The position numbers were made by a program, and so were the translations under genes. From an uncultured Clostridia bacterium (lineage in GTDB: Bacteria; Bacillota; Clostridia; Oscillospirales; Ruminococcaceae), in assembly GCA_947630555.1 (NCBI GenBank), contig CANRIA010000016.1:1-48517 (forward strand): a stretch of DNA of 48,517 nucleotides. The letters run 5' to 3'. Below are positions 34,671 through 42,176 of this stretch, one piece after another (the first letter of the stretch is position 1; every line of letters starts with the position of its first letter). The notes beneath the pieces were generated by a model. That model had not been told where the DNA came from and did not search any database. It saw nothing but the letters and a program-made list of their open reading frames with translations.

Positions 34671-34702
34671 AAAAGCCATCGTAAAATTTCCGTGGCTTTT
34701 TT
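34671..34702. terminator. Terminator after yafQ
   Basis: Hairpin AAAGCCA...TGGCTTT with T runs on both sides. It resembles the terminator at 33880, so the two modules carry related terminators. Confidence 0.78.
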
Positions 34703-34703
34703 G

Positions 34704-34988
34704 TTATCTGAACAGGTCGCTGTGGGTGCCTGTTCTTAAAAGAGTGAGTACAAGGACATCTTCGGTTATGCGATACACCAAAAGCCAGTCGGGTTCGATG
34801 TGACATTCTCTGACGTCTTTGTATTCACGCGAGTTTACAAGCGCATGGTCGCGGTATTCTTTCGGCAGGCTTTCGCCGCTTGCAAGCAGCTCGATAACTT
34901 TCTTTAGTTTGCCGATATTGCACCCTCGCTTGACGGCAAGTTTGTAGTCTTTTACAAAACTTTTGGTTCGTTGTATCTCGTACTTCAT
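34704..34988 (-). CDS. YafQ/RelE-family toxin
   Basis: 94 aa. YafQ pattern: RTKSFVKDYKLAVKRGCNIG, LPKEYRDHALVNSREYKDVRECHIEPDWLLVYRI and a C-terminal LVLTLLRTGTHSDLF. The His residues of RDHAL, ECHIEPDWLL and the C-terminal THSDLF match catalytic positions of this ribosome-dependent mRNA interferase family. It overlaps the antitoxin stop by 4 bp. Confidence 0.92.
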   Translation of the reverse strand: MKYEIQRTKSFVKDYKLAVKRGCNIGKLKKVIELLASGESLPKEYRDHALVNSREYKDVRECHIEPDWLLVYRITEDVLVLTLLRTGTHSDLFR

Positions 34989-35287
34989 TGGGCATCAAGA
35001 TCCTCAAAAAGCGCTTCGACAGTTGAAAAGCGCGGCGCGGTGGGGTCGGTAAGCATACTCTCACCCTCTGCTATGGCTTTCAAGGTTTCGTCATTCAGCG
35101 CGCTGAGGCGTACTTCAAACGGAAAGCCCCTTGAATAGATAGCCTGCCGCAAAAATATATTCACAGCCGTGCTCATATCTACGCCGAGGGCTGAAAAGAC
35201 CTCCTGTGCGGCTTTTTTAACTTTGGAATTTGTACGTATCATCATATTTGTATCATTTTTAGCATTATTAGCATTTTTAGCAGACAT
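34985..35287 (-). CDS. DinJ/RelB-family antitoxin
   Basis: 100 aa. Ribbon-helix-helix at about 12-55: TNMMIRTNSKVKKAAQEVF and LGVDMSTAVNIFLRQAI. The acidic C-terminus (about 70-100) should wrap the toxin. The start at 35287 follows AAAGGAGTG; a longer frame at 35320 covers the promoter. An Asn/Ala/Lys N-terminal extension is unusual but probably just disordered. Confidence 0.92.
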   Translation of the reverse strand: MSAKNANNAKNDTNMMIRTNSKVKKAAQEVFSALGVDMSTAVNIFLRQAIYSRGFPFEVRLSALNDETLKAIAEGESMLTDPTAPRFSTVEALFEDLDAQ

Positions 35288-35308
35288 ATTATCACACTCC
35301 TTTATTAT

Positions 35309-35337
35309 ATTATACAACATTTTATTGCTTTTGTAAA
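35309..35337 (-). promoter_or_regulatory. Promoter of the dinJ-yafQ module
   Basis: On the minus strand TTTACA (35332-35337), 17-bp spacer, TATAAT (35309-35314). Confidence 0.82.
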
Positions 35338-35355
35338 TACATCAGCAATAATTTT

Positions 35356-35868
35356 TTAGGTATCTTTATTCCTGTTTGCAAGAAGCTGTGCTGTTATGCC
35401 TGTGAGCAGACCTGTGAACACCGAAAAGAACGTGAGCACGGCGAGATAGGTAAACACATACGCAGAGCGGTAAAGAACCGCCGCGGCGCACAGCTGACCC
35501 ACGCCGTGAAGCACTGCTCCCAGCACCCCTGCGAACCATACGTTTTGATAGCGCGACAGGCGCAGAAATACTGCCATTGCCGCAAACGCCAGCGCGCCGC
35601 CGCACAGCGAGTAGAAAAATGAAACCGCCTGCCCTGCGAAAATACTGCCGAGCAATATTCGCACCGCCAAAACTGCGAGAGCATCAAGGGGTGAAAAGGT
35701 GCAGAGCATATAAAGCGTTATGACGTTTGAAAGCCCGAGTTTAAGCCCCGGCACGGCTATGGGCAGGGGTATTTGCGCCTCGATAGTGAAAATTATCAGC
35801 GCAAATGCGGACATGAGTGCGAGAACGCACAGCCTTTGTGTTTTGCTGTTAAAGCTAAACCTGCGCAT
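35356..35868 (-). CDS. Gx transporter family membrane protein
   Basis: 170 aa, five or six hydrophobic helices. Starts LCVLALMSAFALIIFTIEAQ then IPLPIAVPGLKLGLSNVITL, the Hpre_diP_synt_I/Gx-transporter signature, with ILLGSIFAGQAVSFFYSL next. Although once annotated as a heptaprenyl diphosphate synthase component, these small integral proteins look like ECF-type or redox-associated carriers. It overlaps the NusG-II gene by 14 bp; that pair is common in Clostridia near flavin and electron-transport genes. Last gene of the nitrogenase-like operon. Confidence 0.85.
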   Translation of the reverse strand: MRRFSFNSKTQRLCVLALMSAFALIIFTIEAQIPLPIAVPGLKLGLSNVITLYMLCTFSPLDALAVLAVRILLGSIFAGQAVSFFYSLCGGALAFAAMAVFLRLSRYQNVWFAGVLGAVLHGVGQLCAAAVLYRSAYVFTYLAVLTFFSVFTGLLTGITAQLLANRNKDT

Positions 35869-36238
35869 CTACAGCACCTCCGCTCTCGTCACGGACGACT
35901 ATCATAAGCCCATGGGGCACGCAGATAACAGGCATCACTCCATCGCCGATAAAGCCTGTTTTTACGCAGGTCTTGTCGGGGCAGTCGGCGGAAACAACGC
36001 CTATTTTGCCGCTGTGGACTTCTACTGTATTAGTACCTTCCTCACAGGAAATTTCTATGGTATACGGCTGCTCGACTGCGTTTAAATCAATTGTATACAG
36101 CAGGTTGTCGTCTTGATAGATATATGCGATCTTACCGGTGTTTTTTCTGTTATATGAATAATACGCCGCCGCGCCGCTAAGCAAAAGCAAAAGCAGTGTT
36201 ACGGCGGCGAGTATTATAAAGCTTCGGTGTTTTTTCAT
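35855..36238 (-). CDS. NusG domain II-containing protein
   Basis: 127 aa. One membrane helix (about 7-29), then an extracytoplasmic domain with SGKIGVVSADCPDKTCVKTG and MPVICVPHGLMI, the Cys-containing NusG-II/DUF1312 signature. Function is not established. The nearly constant partnership with Gx transporters suggests a shared envelope redox or transport role. It starts 9 bp after the solute-binding protein gene. Confidence 0.88.
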   Translation of the reverse strand: MKKHRSFIILAAVTLLLLLLSGAAAYYSYNRKNTGKIAYIYQDDNLLYTIDLNAVEQPYTIEISCEEGTNTVEVHSGKIGVVSADCPDKTCVKTGFIGDGVMPVICVPHGLMIVVRDESGGAVDAQV

Positions 36239-36247
36239 GAGCCCTAT

Positions 36248-37450
36248 TTAAAATGCGCTTGCCTGCGATACGGGCGCGAATATTTTCTCTGCCTGCTCGT
36301 CGGTAAGGTCAATGCCAAAAAGCTCTTTGTAGTAGTCTTTGGTCTCCTGCGTGATGTCAATATCTTCAAACAGGTCGGGGTAGGCGGTTTTAGCAAGCCA
36401 CATCAGCGTTATAGGGGTGTCTATGCCTGCGGTGTAGGAGCGGTACATACCCAGCGGCATTTTGTAGACCTGCTTATTTTTTACCGCTGAAATGCCCGAC
36501 CAGTCAAACGCGCCGACAGTGTTTTTATATAGGTCGTCGGGCTGGGCGGAGTTGAAGTTGGTTATAAATATCATTGAAGGATCCCACGCGTAGACCTGCT
36601 CGAGGTCGACTGCTGTGGAATTGGAAGTTTCCATTTCTTCGCCGACGTTTACCGCGCCTATGGCATCAGCCCACCACTGACCGAAAAACAGCTTGCCGGA
36701 GGTGGTTATGCTGCTCTCGCTATACTGAAAGAGGAAGAAAACTCTTTCTTTTTCGCTTTCGGGGAGGTCTTTAACGCGCTGCTGAACCATGTCGTAGATC
36801 TCGGCGCTGTACTGCTTGGTTATTTCGGCTTTGTCATTTTCGGGGAATATCTCGCTGAGCAGGGCTATCCAGTTATCGAGCGTTTCAATGGCGTTATACT
36901 GCCATTTTGCAGCAGAAACCGCAACGCCGGGAATGTTTGCTTTGTCAAGCTCCTCTTTTATGCCCTCGCTCCCGGCGCTGTAGAAAACAACATCGGGCTC
37001 TAGTTTTATCACTTCTTCTATATTTATTGTTGTGCCGTCTATAAAGCCTGTTTCAGCGTTTAGTATTTCGGGATACAGTTCGCTGAGAAGGCTGTTTTGT
37101 GCGGCTGTCATGCTGGGCTGTGCTATACCGACCAGTTTGTCGGCGCTGTCAAAAAATACAGAAAGCACCGAGGGCAGGGGGTATATGTCGGCAACGACTA
37201 TGCGCTCTATCTTTTTAGGGAGCGTTACAGTGTTGCCTGCGTGGTCGGTTATGGTTATGGTGTCGGTGTCTTCGCTGCTCTGTGTGGTTTCACTGTTTGC
37301 ATCTGTAGTGGTTTGCGAAGATGCATTTTCGGAATCCGTGGCAGACTGTGAAGAGTCATTTGCTCCGCAGGCTGCTGCCGACAGGCAGATCGCTGCACAA
37401 AGCGCACCTGCCAGAGCTTTTTTAAGTTTTGTGATGATGTTTGTTTTCAT
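36248..37450 (-). CDS. Solute-binding lipoprotein of a FecBCD/BtuF-type ABC transporter
   Basis: 400 aa. Signal peptide with lipobox-like SAAAC (Cys28), then a Ser/Thr-rich linker to about residue 55. The class III binding fold follows: ITDHAGNTVTLPKKIERIVV, then KLEPDVVFYSAG in lobe 1 and DPSMIFITNFNS in lobe 2. Binds iron-siderophore, haem, corrinoid or similar chelates for the permease and ATPase encoded upstream (42173-43189 and 41121-42176). The start is ATG 37450; the upstream GTG at 37459 overlaps the AGGAG site. It directly follows the NifK-like gene, linking transport and reductase. Confidence 0.88.
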   Translation of the reverse strand: MKTNIITKLKKALAGALCAAICLSAAACGANDSSQSATDSENASSQTTTDANSETTQSSEDTDTITITDHAGNTVTLPKKIERIVVADIYPLPSVLSVFFDSADKLVGIAQPSMTAAQNSLLSELYPEILNAETGFIDGTTINIEEVIKLEPDVVFYSAGSEGIKEELDKANIPGVAVSAAKWQYNAIETLDNWIALLSEIFPENDKAEITKQYSAEIYDMVQQRVKDLPESEKERVFFLFQYSESSITTSGKLFFGQWWADAIGAVNVGEEMETSNSTAVDLEQVYAWDPSMIFITNFNSAQPDDLYKNTVGAFDWSGISAVKNKQVYKMPLGMYRSYTAGIDTPITLMWLAKTAYPDLFEDIDITQETKDYYKELFGIDLTDEQAEKIFAPVSQASAF

Positions 37451-37464
37451 GTTTTTCACTCCTG

Positions 37465-38601
37465 TTATATATTGAATGGTATTTTGGTGACTAAATCGGG
37501 GGCTTGGGCGCTGAACATTCTGCCCGAAAAGCCTTCGTGCGGCAGTGGGATAAAGTTTGTACAGTTTTGTGCGATCGGTCTGTAGAGCGGATCGGCTATC
37601 AGTACATCATAGTTTCTTACTAAGTTACGCAGATTTTCTTCGCCGCTTATAAGTGTGCCGCTTCTTAAAAGCTCTTTGTCAAACTCGGTAGGAATGGCGG
37701 CATCTGCGCCGAGAACGCCGGCAAGGCTCTCGCTGGTTACGCCCTCGCCGATGAGCAGAATTTTCTTATCGGTACGCGTGTTTTTTTCATACGCTATGCG
37801 GCTTTCGCCGTCTTTAAAGCTTTGGCGGAGGGAAGAAATAATTGCCTCGTTAAGACCTTTTATCGGTCTGCCGACAACGTATGGAATACCGTATTCTTGC
37901 TGCATTATTTTTGCGGCTTTAAGACCACCATATGATACTACAAGATTCGCCCACGCGGCTGACGAGCACATGATGTTATGCAGGCTATCGCCCATTGCCC
38001 AAACGCTTTGGACTTTTATGCCGCTTTCATTCAGCATTGTGCGCATACTGCGAATTTGGGTATAACAGTCCGCACCTGAAAAATCAAGCGGTGTTGCGCC
38101 GAGAATGTTTATAGACGGCTCTTTGGTTTTTTCACGTTTCTTCATGTGGTGGGCGAACCGCTCCGCGAGGGAGGCGTAAGCCATTTCAACACCCGAAACG
38201 TAGGTATTCATGCCGTTGGTGGCAAAGCCGAAGGTGGGCAGGGCGGTGCGGCGCTCTATCTCCTTTGCGACTGCGGCGAAATCGGTGCCCGTCATCATCG
38301 GAATGGGCGTGCCTGCGATGGCGATGAAGCTGGGCGAGAGCTGTTTGGCGGCATCGGTAACGTCGCTGATGAGTTTTTCGTCGTCGCCCATTATTGCCTC
38401 GTGTTCCGTCAGCCCCGAGATGAAAATGAAACTGTCGAAGTCGTACCAACGCGGCTCGTCGTGGGTGGAGTAGGTGGAGTTGCAGCCCGAGGCATCGTGC
38501 ATGACGACCATGCCGCCGAGCTCGAAAAGTGCGCTGCACACGCCTGAAGAATCGGAGGCATAGGTGGAAATTGACCGAGCTATTTGTTCAGCATACGCCA
38601 T
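37465..38601 (-). CDS. NifK-like nitrogenase component 1 subunit
   Basis: 378 aa, much shorter than NifK (about 520). N-terminal SSGVCSALFELGGMVVMHDASGC has Cys22 and Cys40 at the first two P-cluster-type positions. SGLTEHEAIMGDDEKLI is the conserved component-1 stretch. Where NifK has its third Cys (a TTC-type turn) this protein has IAGTPIPMMTGTD. GATPLDFSGADCYTQIRSM and GIPYVVGRPIKG mark the later domains. It overlaps the NifD-like gene by 14 bp, so the two should be made in equal amounts and form a heteromer. Substrate unknown. Confidence 0.87.
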   Translation of the reverse strand: MAYAEQIARSISTYASDSSGVCSALFELGGMVVMHDASGCNSTYSTHDEPRWYDFDSFIFISGLTEHEAIMGDDEKLISDVTDAAKQLSPSFIAIAGTPIPMMTGTDFAAVAKEIERRTALPTFGFATNGMNTYVSGVEMAYASLAERFAHHMKKREKTKEPSINILGATPLDFSGADCYTQIRSMRTMLNESGIKVQSVWAMGDSLHNIMCSSAAWANLVVSYGGLKAAKIMQQEYGIPYVVGRPIKGLNEAIISSLRQSFKDGESRIAYEKNTRTDKKILLIGEGVTSESLAGVLGADAAIPTEFDKELLRSGTLISGEENLRNLVRNYDVLIADPLYRPIAQNCTNFIPLPHEGFSGRMFSAQAPDLVTKIPFNI

Positions 38602-39922
38602 GGCAATTGCACCCCATTCCTTTTATTTGTATAAGATTTTTCGTGCCTTTTTCATGCTGCCATGAATCTGTTATCATGCCGCAGAGTTTTAATATGCCGC
38701 TGTAGCCGTACATTCCGCCGCCCTGCACTATATTGACAAAATACGGAGAAGAAGCGAAGTAGGCGGCTTTTTGACCTATTGACAAAGTTTTGCAGCTGCG
38801 GCAGCGGTCTAATTCGCGCATTTTTACCTGCACGGTGGCGAAGACGTCTAAATTCGGGTAGTTTTTCTGCAAAAATTCAAGGTCGCCTTTTTCGGCGGCT
38901 GAGAAGCTATCGCAGTAAAGTCTTGTTACGTTAATGCCGTGCGTAAGCAGAAAACGCGCAAGCGAGAGCGGACGAGGTGTGGCGGTGTAGTCTATCTCTA
39001 CGGGTGCGCCGCCGAGAGTCTGACGGACGGTTTCTATTGCTTTATCGCACTTTTCGCGCTCTGCCTTATAGTCTTTTTCGGGCAGGTCAAGAAGGGTGCG
39101 AAGGGTATTCAGTGTGGCGGATATTTCGTCATAATCGTAGCTCAGCGGCAGGTAGAGAGCCTTTTGGTCAAGGCGTTTTTCAAGCGCTTCTGCGGCTGCT
39201 TTTGCGGAAAGGTCAACATAAATATTCGCAAACGCCTGTCCCATTGACTGATAGCCCTCGTAGGTGTCAAAGTCCTGAATTTGAGAGATGTGCGTGCCGC
39301 TTTCTTTGGCTATATCGAAAAGTTCGCAGTCGGTGTCGATCTTCAGATCGCTGCCGATGATGTTGAGCATTTTGGCGTTTTTCTCGCAAGGCTTTATAAG
39401 GCTGTAAAGCTGCCGCCGCATGGTTTGGTCGGGGTTAAGACCGCTTTTGCGCATGATGGGATCCATATAGCAGTCGGCGAAATCGATATGCGGATAGCGT
39501 TTGCGCAGGATAGAAAAGCACAGCTGAATATCGCAGCCGACAAAGTGGTGTATGCAGCTGGTATAGACCAGCACTGCGCGAGGGGTGTAGTCAAGGCTGT
39601 CAAGTATCTGCGATACGCCGTCTGTTATCATGTCCTCCATGGTGCCCTCGTAGACGTCGTTTTCTTTTATCTCGATCGTTGAAAAGCGGTGAGAGAAGCC
39701 CATTTCGGCTGCGGTGAGAACCACGCCTCGCAGGCAGCCCATAGCGCAGATGAAAATTTCGTGCGACTGTGGCAGCAAAAAGCCTGTGTGGACTATGTTC
39801 CATGTACCGCGCGCGGCGCAGCTGTACTCGAGACCGCTTTTGAAGGGGGCAGGGTAGGCGGCTGCGGATATTTTCACACGCGCGCCGCTGTCGTCTTGTT
39901 TTCCGCCGATTCGTATAAGCAT
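38588..39922 (-). CDS. NifD-like nitrogenase component 1 subunit
   Basis: 444 aa. Cys35 (EYSCAARG), Cys59/Cys63 (FICAMGCLRG) and Cys123 (YTSCIHHFVGCD) sit at P-cluster-type positions. No Cys or His could be matched to the FeMo-cofactor ligands (Cys275 and His442 of Azotobacter NifD). The C-terminus has CRSCKTL and ends GMGCNCHGVC, an extra Cys cluster. AGGAGG precedes the ATG. It is separated from the NifH-like gene by 415 bp of repeats. Catalytic subunit of a nitrogenase-like reductase; the substrate cannot be read from the sequence. Confidence 0.87.
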   Translation of the reverse strand: MLIRIGGKQDDSGARVKISAAAYPAPFKSGLEYSCAARGTWNIVHTGFLLPQSHEIFICAMGCLRGVVLTAAEMGFSHRFSTIEIKENDVYEGTMEDMITDGVSQILDSLDYTPRAVLVYTSCIHHFVGCDIQLCFSILRKRYPHIDFADCYMDPIMRKSGLNPDQTMRRQLYSLIKPCEKNAKMLNIIGSDLKIDTDCELFDIAKESGTHISQIQDFDTYEGYQSMGQAFANIYVDLSAKAAAEALEKRLDQKALYLPLSYDYDEISATLNTLRTLLDLPEKDYKAEREKCDKAIETVRQTLGGAPVEIDYTATPRPLSLARFLLTHGINVTRLYCDSFSAAEKGDLEFLQKNYPNLDVFATVQVKMRELDRCRSCKTLSIGQKAAYFASSPYFVNIVQGGGMYGYSGILKLCGMITDSWQHEKGTKNLIQIKGMGCNCHGVC

Positions 39923-40337
39923 GGTGAAACCTCCTAGGGTGATTTTTTATGGGTTGGGGAAGCTTGTCAAGAAACTGAAAGTTTTAGGTCAAACATTTTT
40001 AGGTTGCTGCTTTCGCAGCGCGCAGGAGCGCAGTGTCTTGTCGGCTTTAGCCTCCAAGCCACGATGAAAGAATTACTTCGGCGACATTATGGGGTCGCCG
40101 ATTTTGGCGCGGTTCTGCGAACCGCTGAAAACCGTAATTCTTTTGCATAGCGCGTTTAGTTTAAATAGCGCGTATCTGAAATGTAATTTCTCAGCGAGTG
40201 CGTTTAACCTCAAAAGTTGTAATCCTTGTCAAGAATTTAAAATACGCGGCGTAAGCCGCACATTATCTATTAACTATTCGTTATTCAATATTCACTATTC
40301 ACTAATTCTGCTCCGCAGGCTTGCTGCGTAAGCAGCA
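39923..40337. repeat. Repeat block inside the nitrogenase-like operon
   Basis: No gene. From the nifH-like stop in transcript direction: a GCTGC-TTAC-GCAGC hairpin (40321-40336), the ACTATT-rich repeat (40258-40305), a GCGGC-TTAC-GCCGC hairpin (40247-40262), the TCAAGAATTTAAAAT module, an AACGCACTCGCTGAGAAATT module (about 40170-40210), the three-stem element (40031-40166), a GCTGC-GAAA-GCAGC hairpin (40005-40019) and a TTTCTTGACAAG module (about 39966). That last TTGACA has AAAAAT 17 bp further on, a weak promoter candidate for the NifD-like gene. Confidence 0.78.
40031..40166 (-). ncRNA. Candidate structured RNA element, copy 2
   Basis: Minus-strand copy of the element at 21690-21810. P1: 40067-40076 with 40134-40143 (same sequence as copy 1). 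P3: CGGCGAC/GTCGCCG (40079-40085 and 40094-40100) around CCCATAAT. P2: GCGGTTC/GAACCGC (40109-40115 and 40119-40125). Stems changed on both sides while pairing is kept. It lies in the untranslated gap between nifH-like and nifD-like, in the direction of transcription. Confidence 0.5.
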
Positions 40338-41093
40338 TTATAAACTACATTCAGCGAGAAGATTATCAGCCAGAGCGCGATAGCACTTTGCCATTTCGCT
40401 CTCGGGGAAGGCTGAAACCACTGTGCGGCAAAGTTCCTCGGCTTCGGTAACAATATCGCTTCGGGGCAGATCGCCGACAATTTTAGTGTCCGCTTTTTTA
40501 CACATCTGCGCGACCTTCTCATACTCGTTTTTAACATTGCGCCTATTAAGTATAACGCCGCCGAGGCGCGCATAGCCCCTGCCGCGGAAGTTTTCGATAG
40601 CTGCGGCGATGTTTTCGGCTGCGTGCAGAGCCATGTTTTCGCCCGATGTTACGATGAAAACCGCATCGGCATAGCCTGAGCGCATGGGCATTGAAAAGCC
40701 GCCGCACACGACGTCTCCGAGGACATCGTAAAGCACGACATCGGGCGCGAACTTTTCATATGCGCCTTTCTCCTCCAGCTTTTCAAGAGCCGCGATAATG
40801 CCCCTGCCTGCGCAGCCCATGCCCGGGGTAGGGCCGCCTGCCTCGACACATATAACGCCGCCCTCGCCTTCCGCCGCCATTTGCTTCAGCGCAAAGTCGT
40901 TTTTATGCTCCCTAACCAGCCCGAGCACGGTGGGAATATCTTTTTCGCCGCGCAGGAGCATTGTTGAGTCGGCTTTGGGGTCGCAGCCTATCTGCATGAC
41001 CTTAAGCCCCTTTTGCGCCATTGCGACTGCGACATTTGAAACGGTGGTAGATTTGCCGATGCCGCCTTTTCCGTAAACTGCTATTTTAAGCAT
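40338..41093 (-). CDS. NifH-like Fe protein (dinitrogenase reductase-like)
   Basis: 251 aa. P-loop VYGKGGIGKSTTVSN, then QIGCDPKADST (switch I). Cys94 in GMGCAGRGI and Cys130 in LGDVVCGGFSMP should bridge the dimer's [4Fe-4S] cluster; Arg97 is at the position ADP-ribosylated in NifH. Hydrolyses MgATP and passes electrons to the NifDK-like partner. Slightly shorter than NifH (about 275 to 295), mainly at the C-terminus. The start ATG at 41093 follows GGAGTG; a GTG at 41102 is less likely. Confidence 0.92.
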   Translation of the reverse strand: MLKIAVYGKGGIGKSTTVSNVAVAMAQKGLKVMQIGCDPKADSTMLLRGEKDIPTVLGLVREHKNDFALKQMAAEGEGGVICVEAGGPTPGMGCAGRGIIAALEKLEEKGAYEKFAPDVVLYDVLGDVVCGGFSMPMRSGYADAVFIVTSGENMALHAAENIAAAIENFRGRGYARLGGVILNRRNVKNEYEKVAQMCKKADTKIVGDLPRSDIVTEAEELCRTVVSAFPESEMAKCYRALADNLLAECSL

Positions 41094-41120
41094 ATGAAAC
41101 ACTCCATTATTCGTTATATT

Positions 41121-42176
41121 TTACTGCGCATAGGTAGCTTTTGCCGAAACGCCGCCGAGAAGTGAAAGTTGCGAGACCAATGCGGCAACTTCGCTGTCGG
41201 GGGCATCAAGGCTTAAATTTATTATGTTGGTTTCCTCGCCGCCCTTGCGGTAGGGAAGACCCATTCTGCCTATGGTATACGAGCTGTATTTATGCAGTAT
41301 TTTGTTGACTTTTTCCGCTTGTGAGCGATCTTTGATTATTATTGACACGACTGCTATAGAGCTTTTGTTTTGGACATTTTCGCTGCCGTCGCTGAGCTCT
41401 ATAGGAATGACCGTTCGGAAGGTGTTGCTTTTGGTCTCTGCTTCGGTGATGACTGCACGCACGCCGAAAGCCTTTGAAATGGCGCTTTCTGTAACCGTTT
41501 CAGCGGTATTGCCGAAAACGCTGCCGCCCTGCGAGAGTATCAAAGAGCGGTTTGCTCTGCCCAGGGCGTGCTCGGGGTAGTGCGTATTAAAAATACATAT
41601 CATGCCGCTGCTTGCGAGTTTTGAAAGAATATCAAGCACGATAAGCTGGTTGCGAAAATCAAGGTTTGATTCGGGCTCATCTAAAATAAGTATCTTAGGC
41701 TGACTTGCCAGTGCGCGTGCGATAAGTGTCATCTGAAGCTCGCCGCCGCTTATCTGCCGACAGCTTTTTTGCGAAAGGTGCGATATTTTAAGCTGCTGCA
41801 AAATTTCTTCTGTACATTTAATGTCCTCTTTACTCGGCTGAGAAAATGCGCCTATGCGGCTGTTTCTGCCCAGCAGCACCATATCGAACACGGTAGAATT
41901 TGGAGAAACGCCTCTTGCCTGCGGAACATACGCAAGCTTTTGCCAAAGGCTGCGCGGCGGCATTTTGTCAATTCTTTCGCCGTCAATAAAGCTTGCGCCT
42001 TCTCGCCATTTCAGCATACCCATAATACAGCGAAGGAACGTTGTTTTACCTGCGCCGTTGGGCCCTAAAACTGCTACCAGATCGCCGTCGGAGGCTGAAA
42101 ATTCAACGCCTGAAAAGAGCATTTTATCGCCCTGTTTATCGTATGCAAAACTGCCGTTTTTAACTTCTATAGTCAC
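41121..42176 (-). CDS. FecE-type ABC ATPase fused to a TM1266-like regulatory domain
   Basis: 351 aa. ATPase at about 1-255: Walker A GPNGAGKTT (38-46), signature ISGGELQM, Walker B ILILDEPESNLDF, H-loop FNTHYPEHA. Residues about 272-351 form a second domain of the TM1266 (iron-only hydrogenase regulator) family: SSIAVVSIIIKDRSQAEKVN, YSSYTIGRMGLPY and GGVSAKATYA closely match the separate TM1266 protein encoded at 43182-43466. It powers the FecCD-type permease, which overlaps it by 4 bp. The fused domain may sense the metal or cofactor and gate uptake. Confidence 0.9.
   Translation of the reverse strand: MTIEVKNGSFAYDKQGDKMLFSGVEFSASDGDLVAVLGPNGAGKTTFLRCIMGMLKWREGASFIDGERIDKMPPRSLWQKLAYVPQARGVSPNSTVFDMVLLGRNSRIGAFSQPSKEDIKCTEEILQQLKISHLSQKSCRQISGGELQMTLIARALASQPKILILDEPESNLDFRNQLIVLDILSKLASSGMICIFNTHYPEHALGRANRSLILSQGGSVFGNTAETVTESAISKAFGVRAVITEAETKSNTFRTVIPIELSDGSENVQNKSSIAVVSIIIKDRSQAEKVNKILHKYSSYTIGRMGLPYRKGGEETNIINLSLDAPDSEVAALVSQLSLLGGVSAKATYAQ

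Noticed and set aside
39966-40000. Strong promoter for the NifD-like gene
   Set aside because: TTGACA is present but the -10 candidate AAAAAT is poor, and the TTGACA belongs to a repeat module found at many sites. Kept only as a weak candidate.
37465-41093. True nitrogen fixation genes
   Set aside because: No nifB, nifE or nifN in the window, subunits are short, and FeMo-cofactor ligands could not be found. Called nitrogenase-like only.
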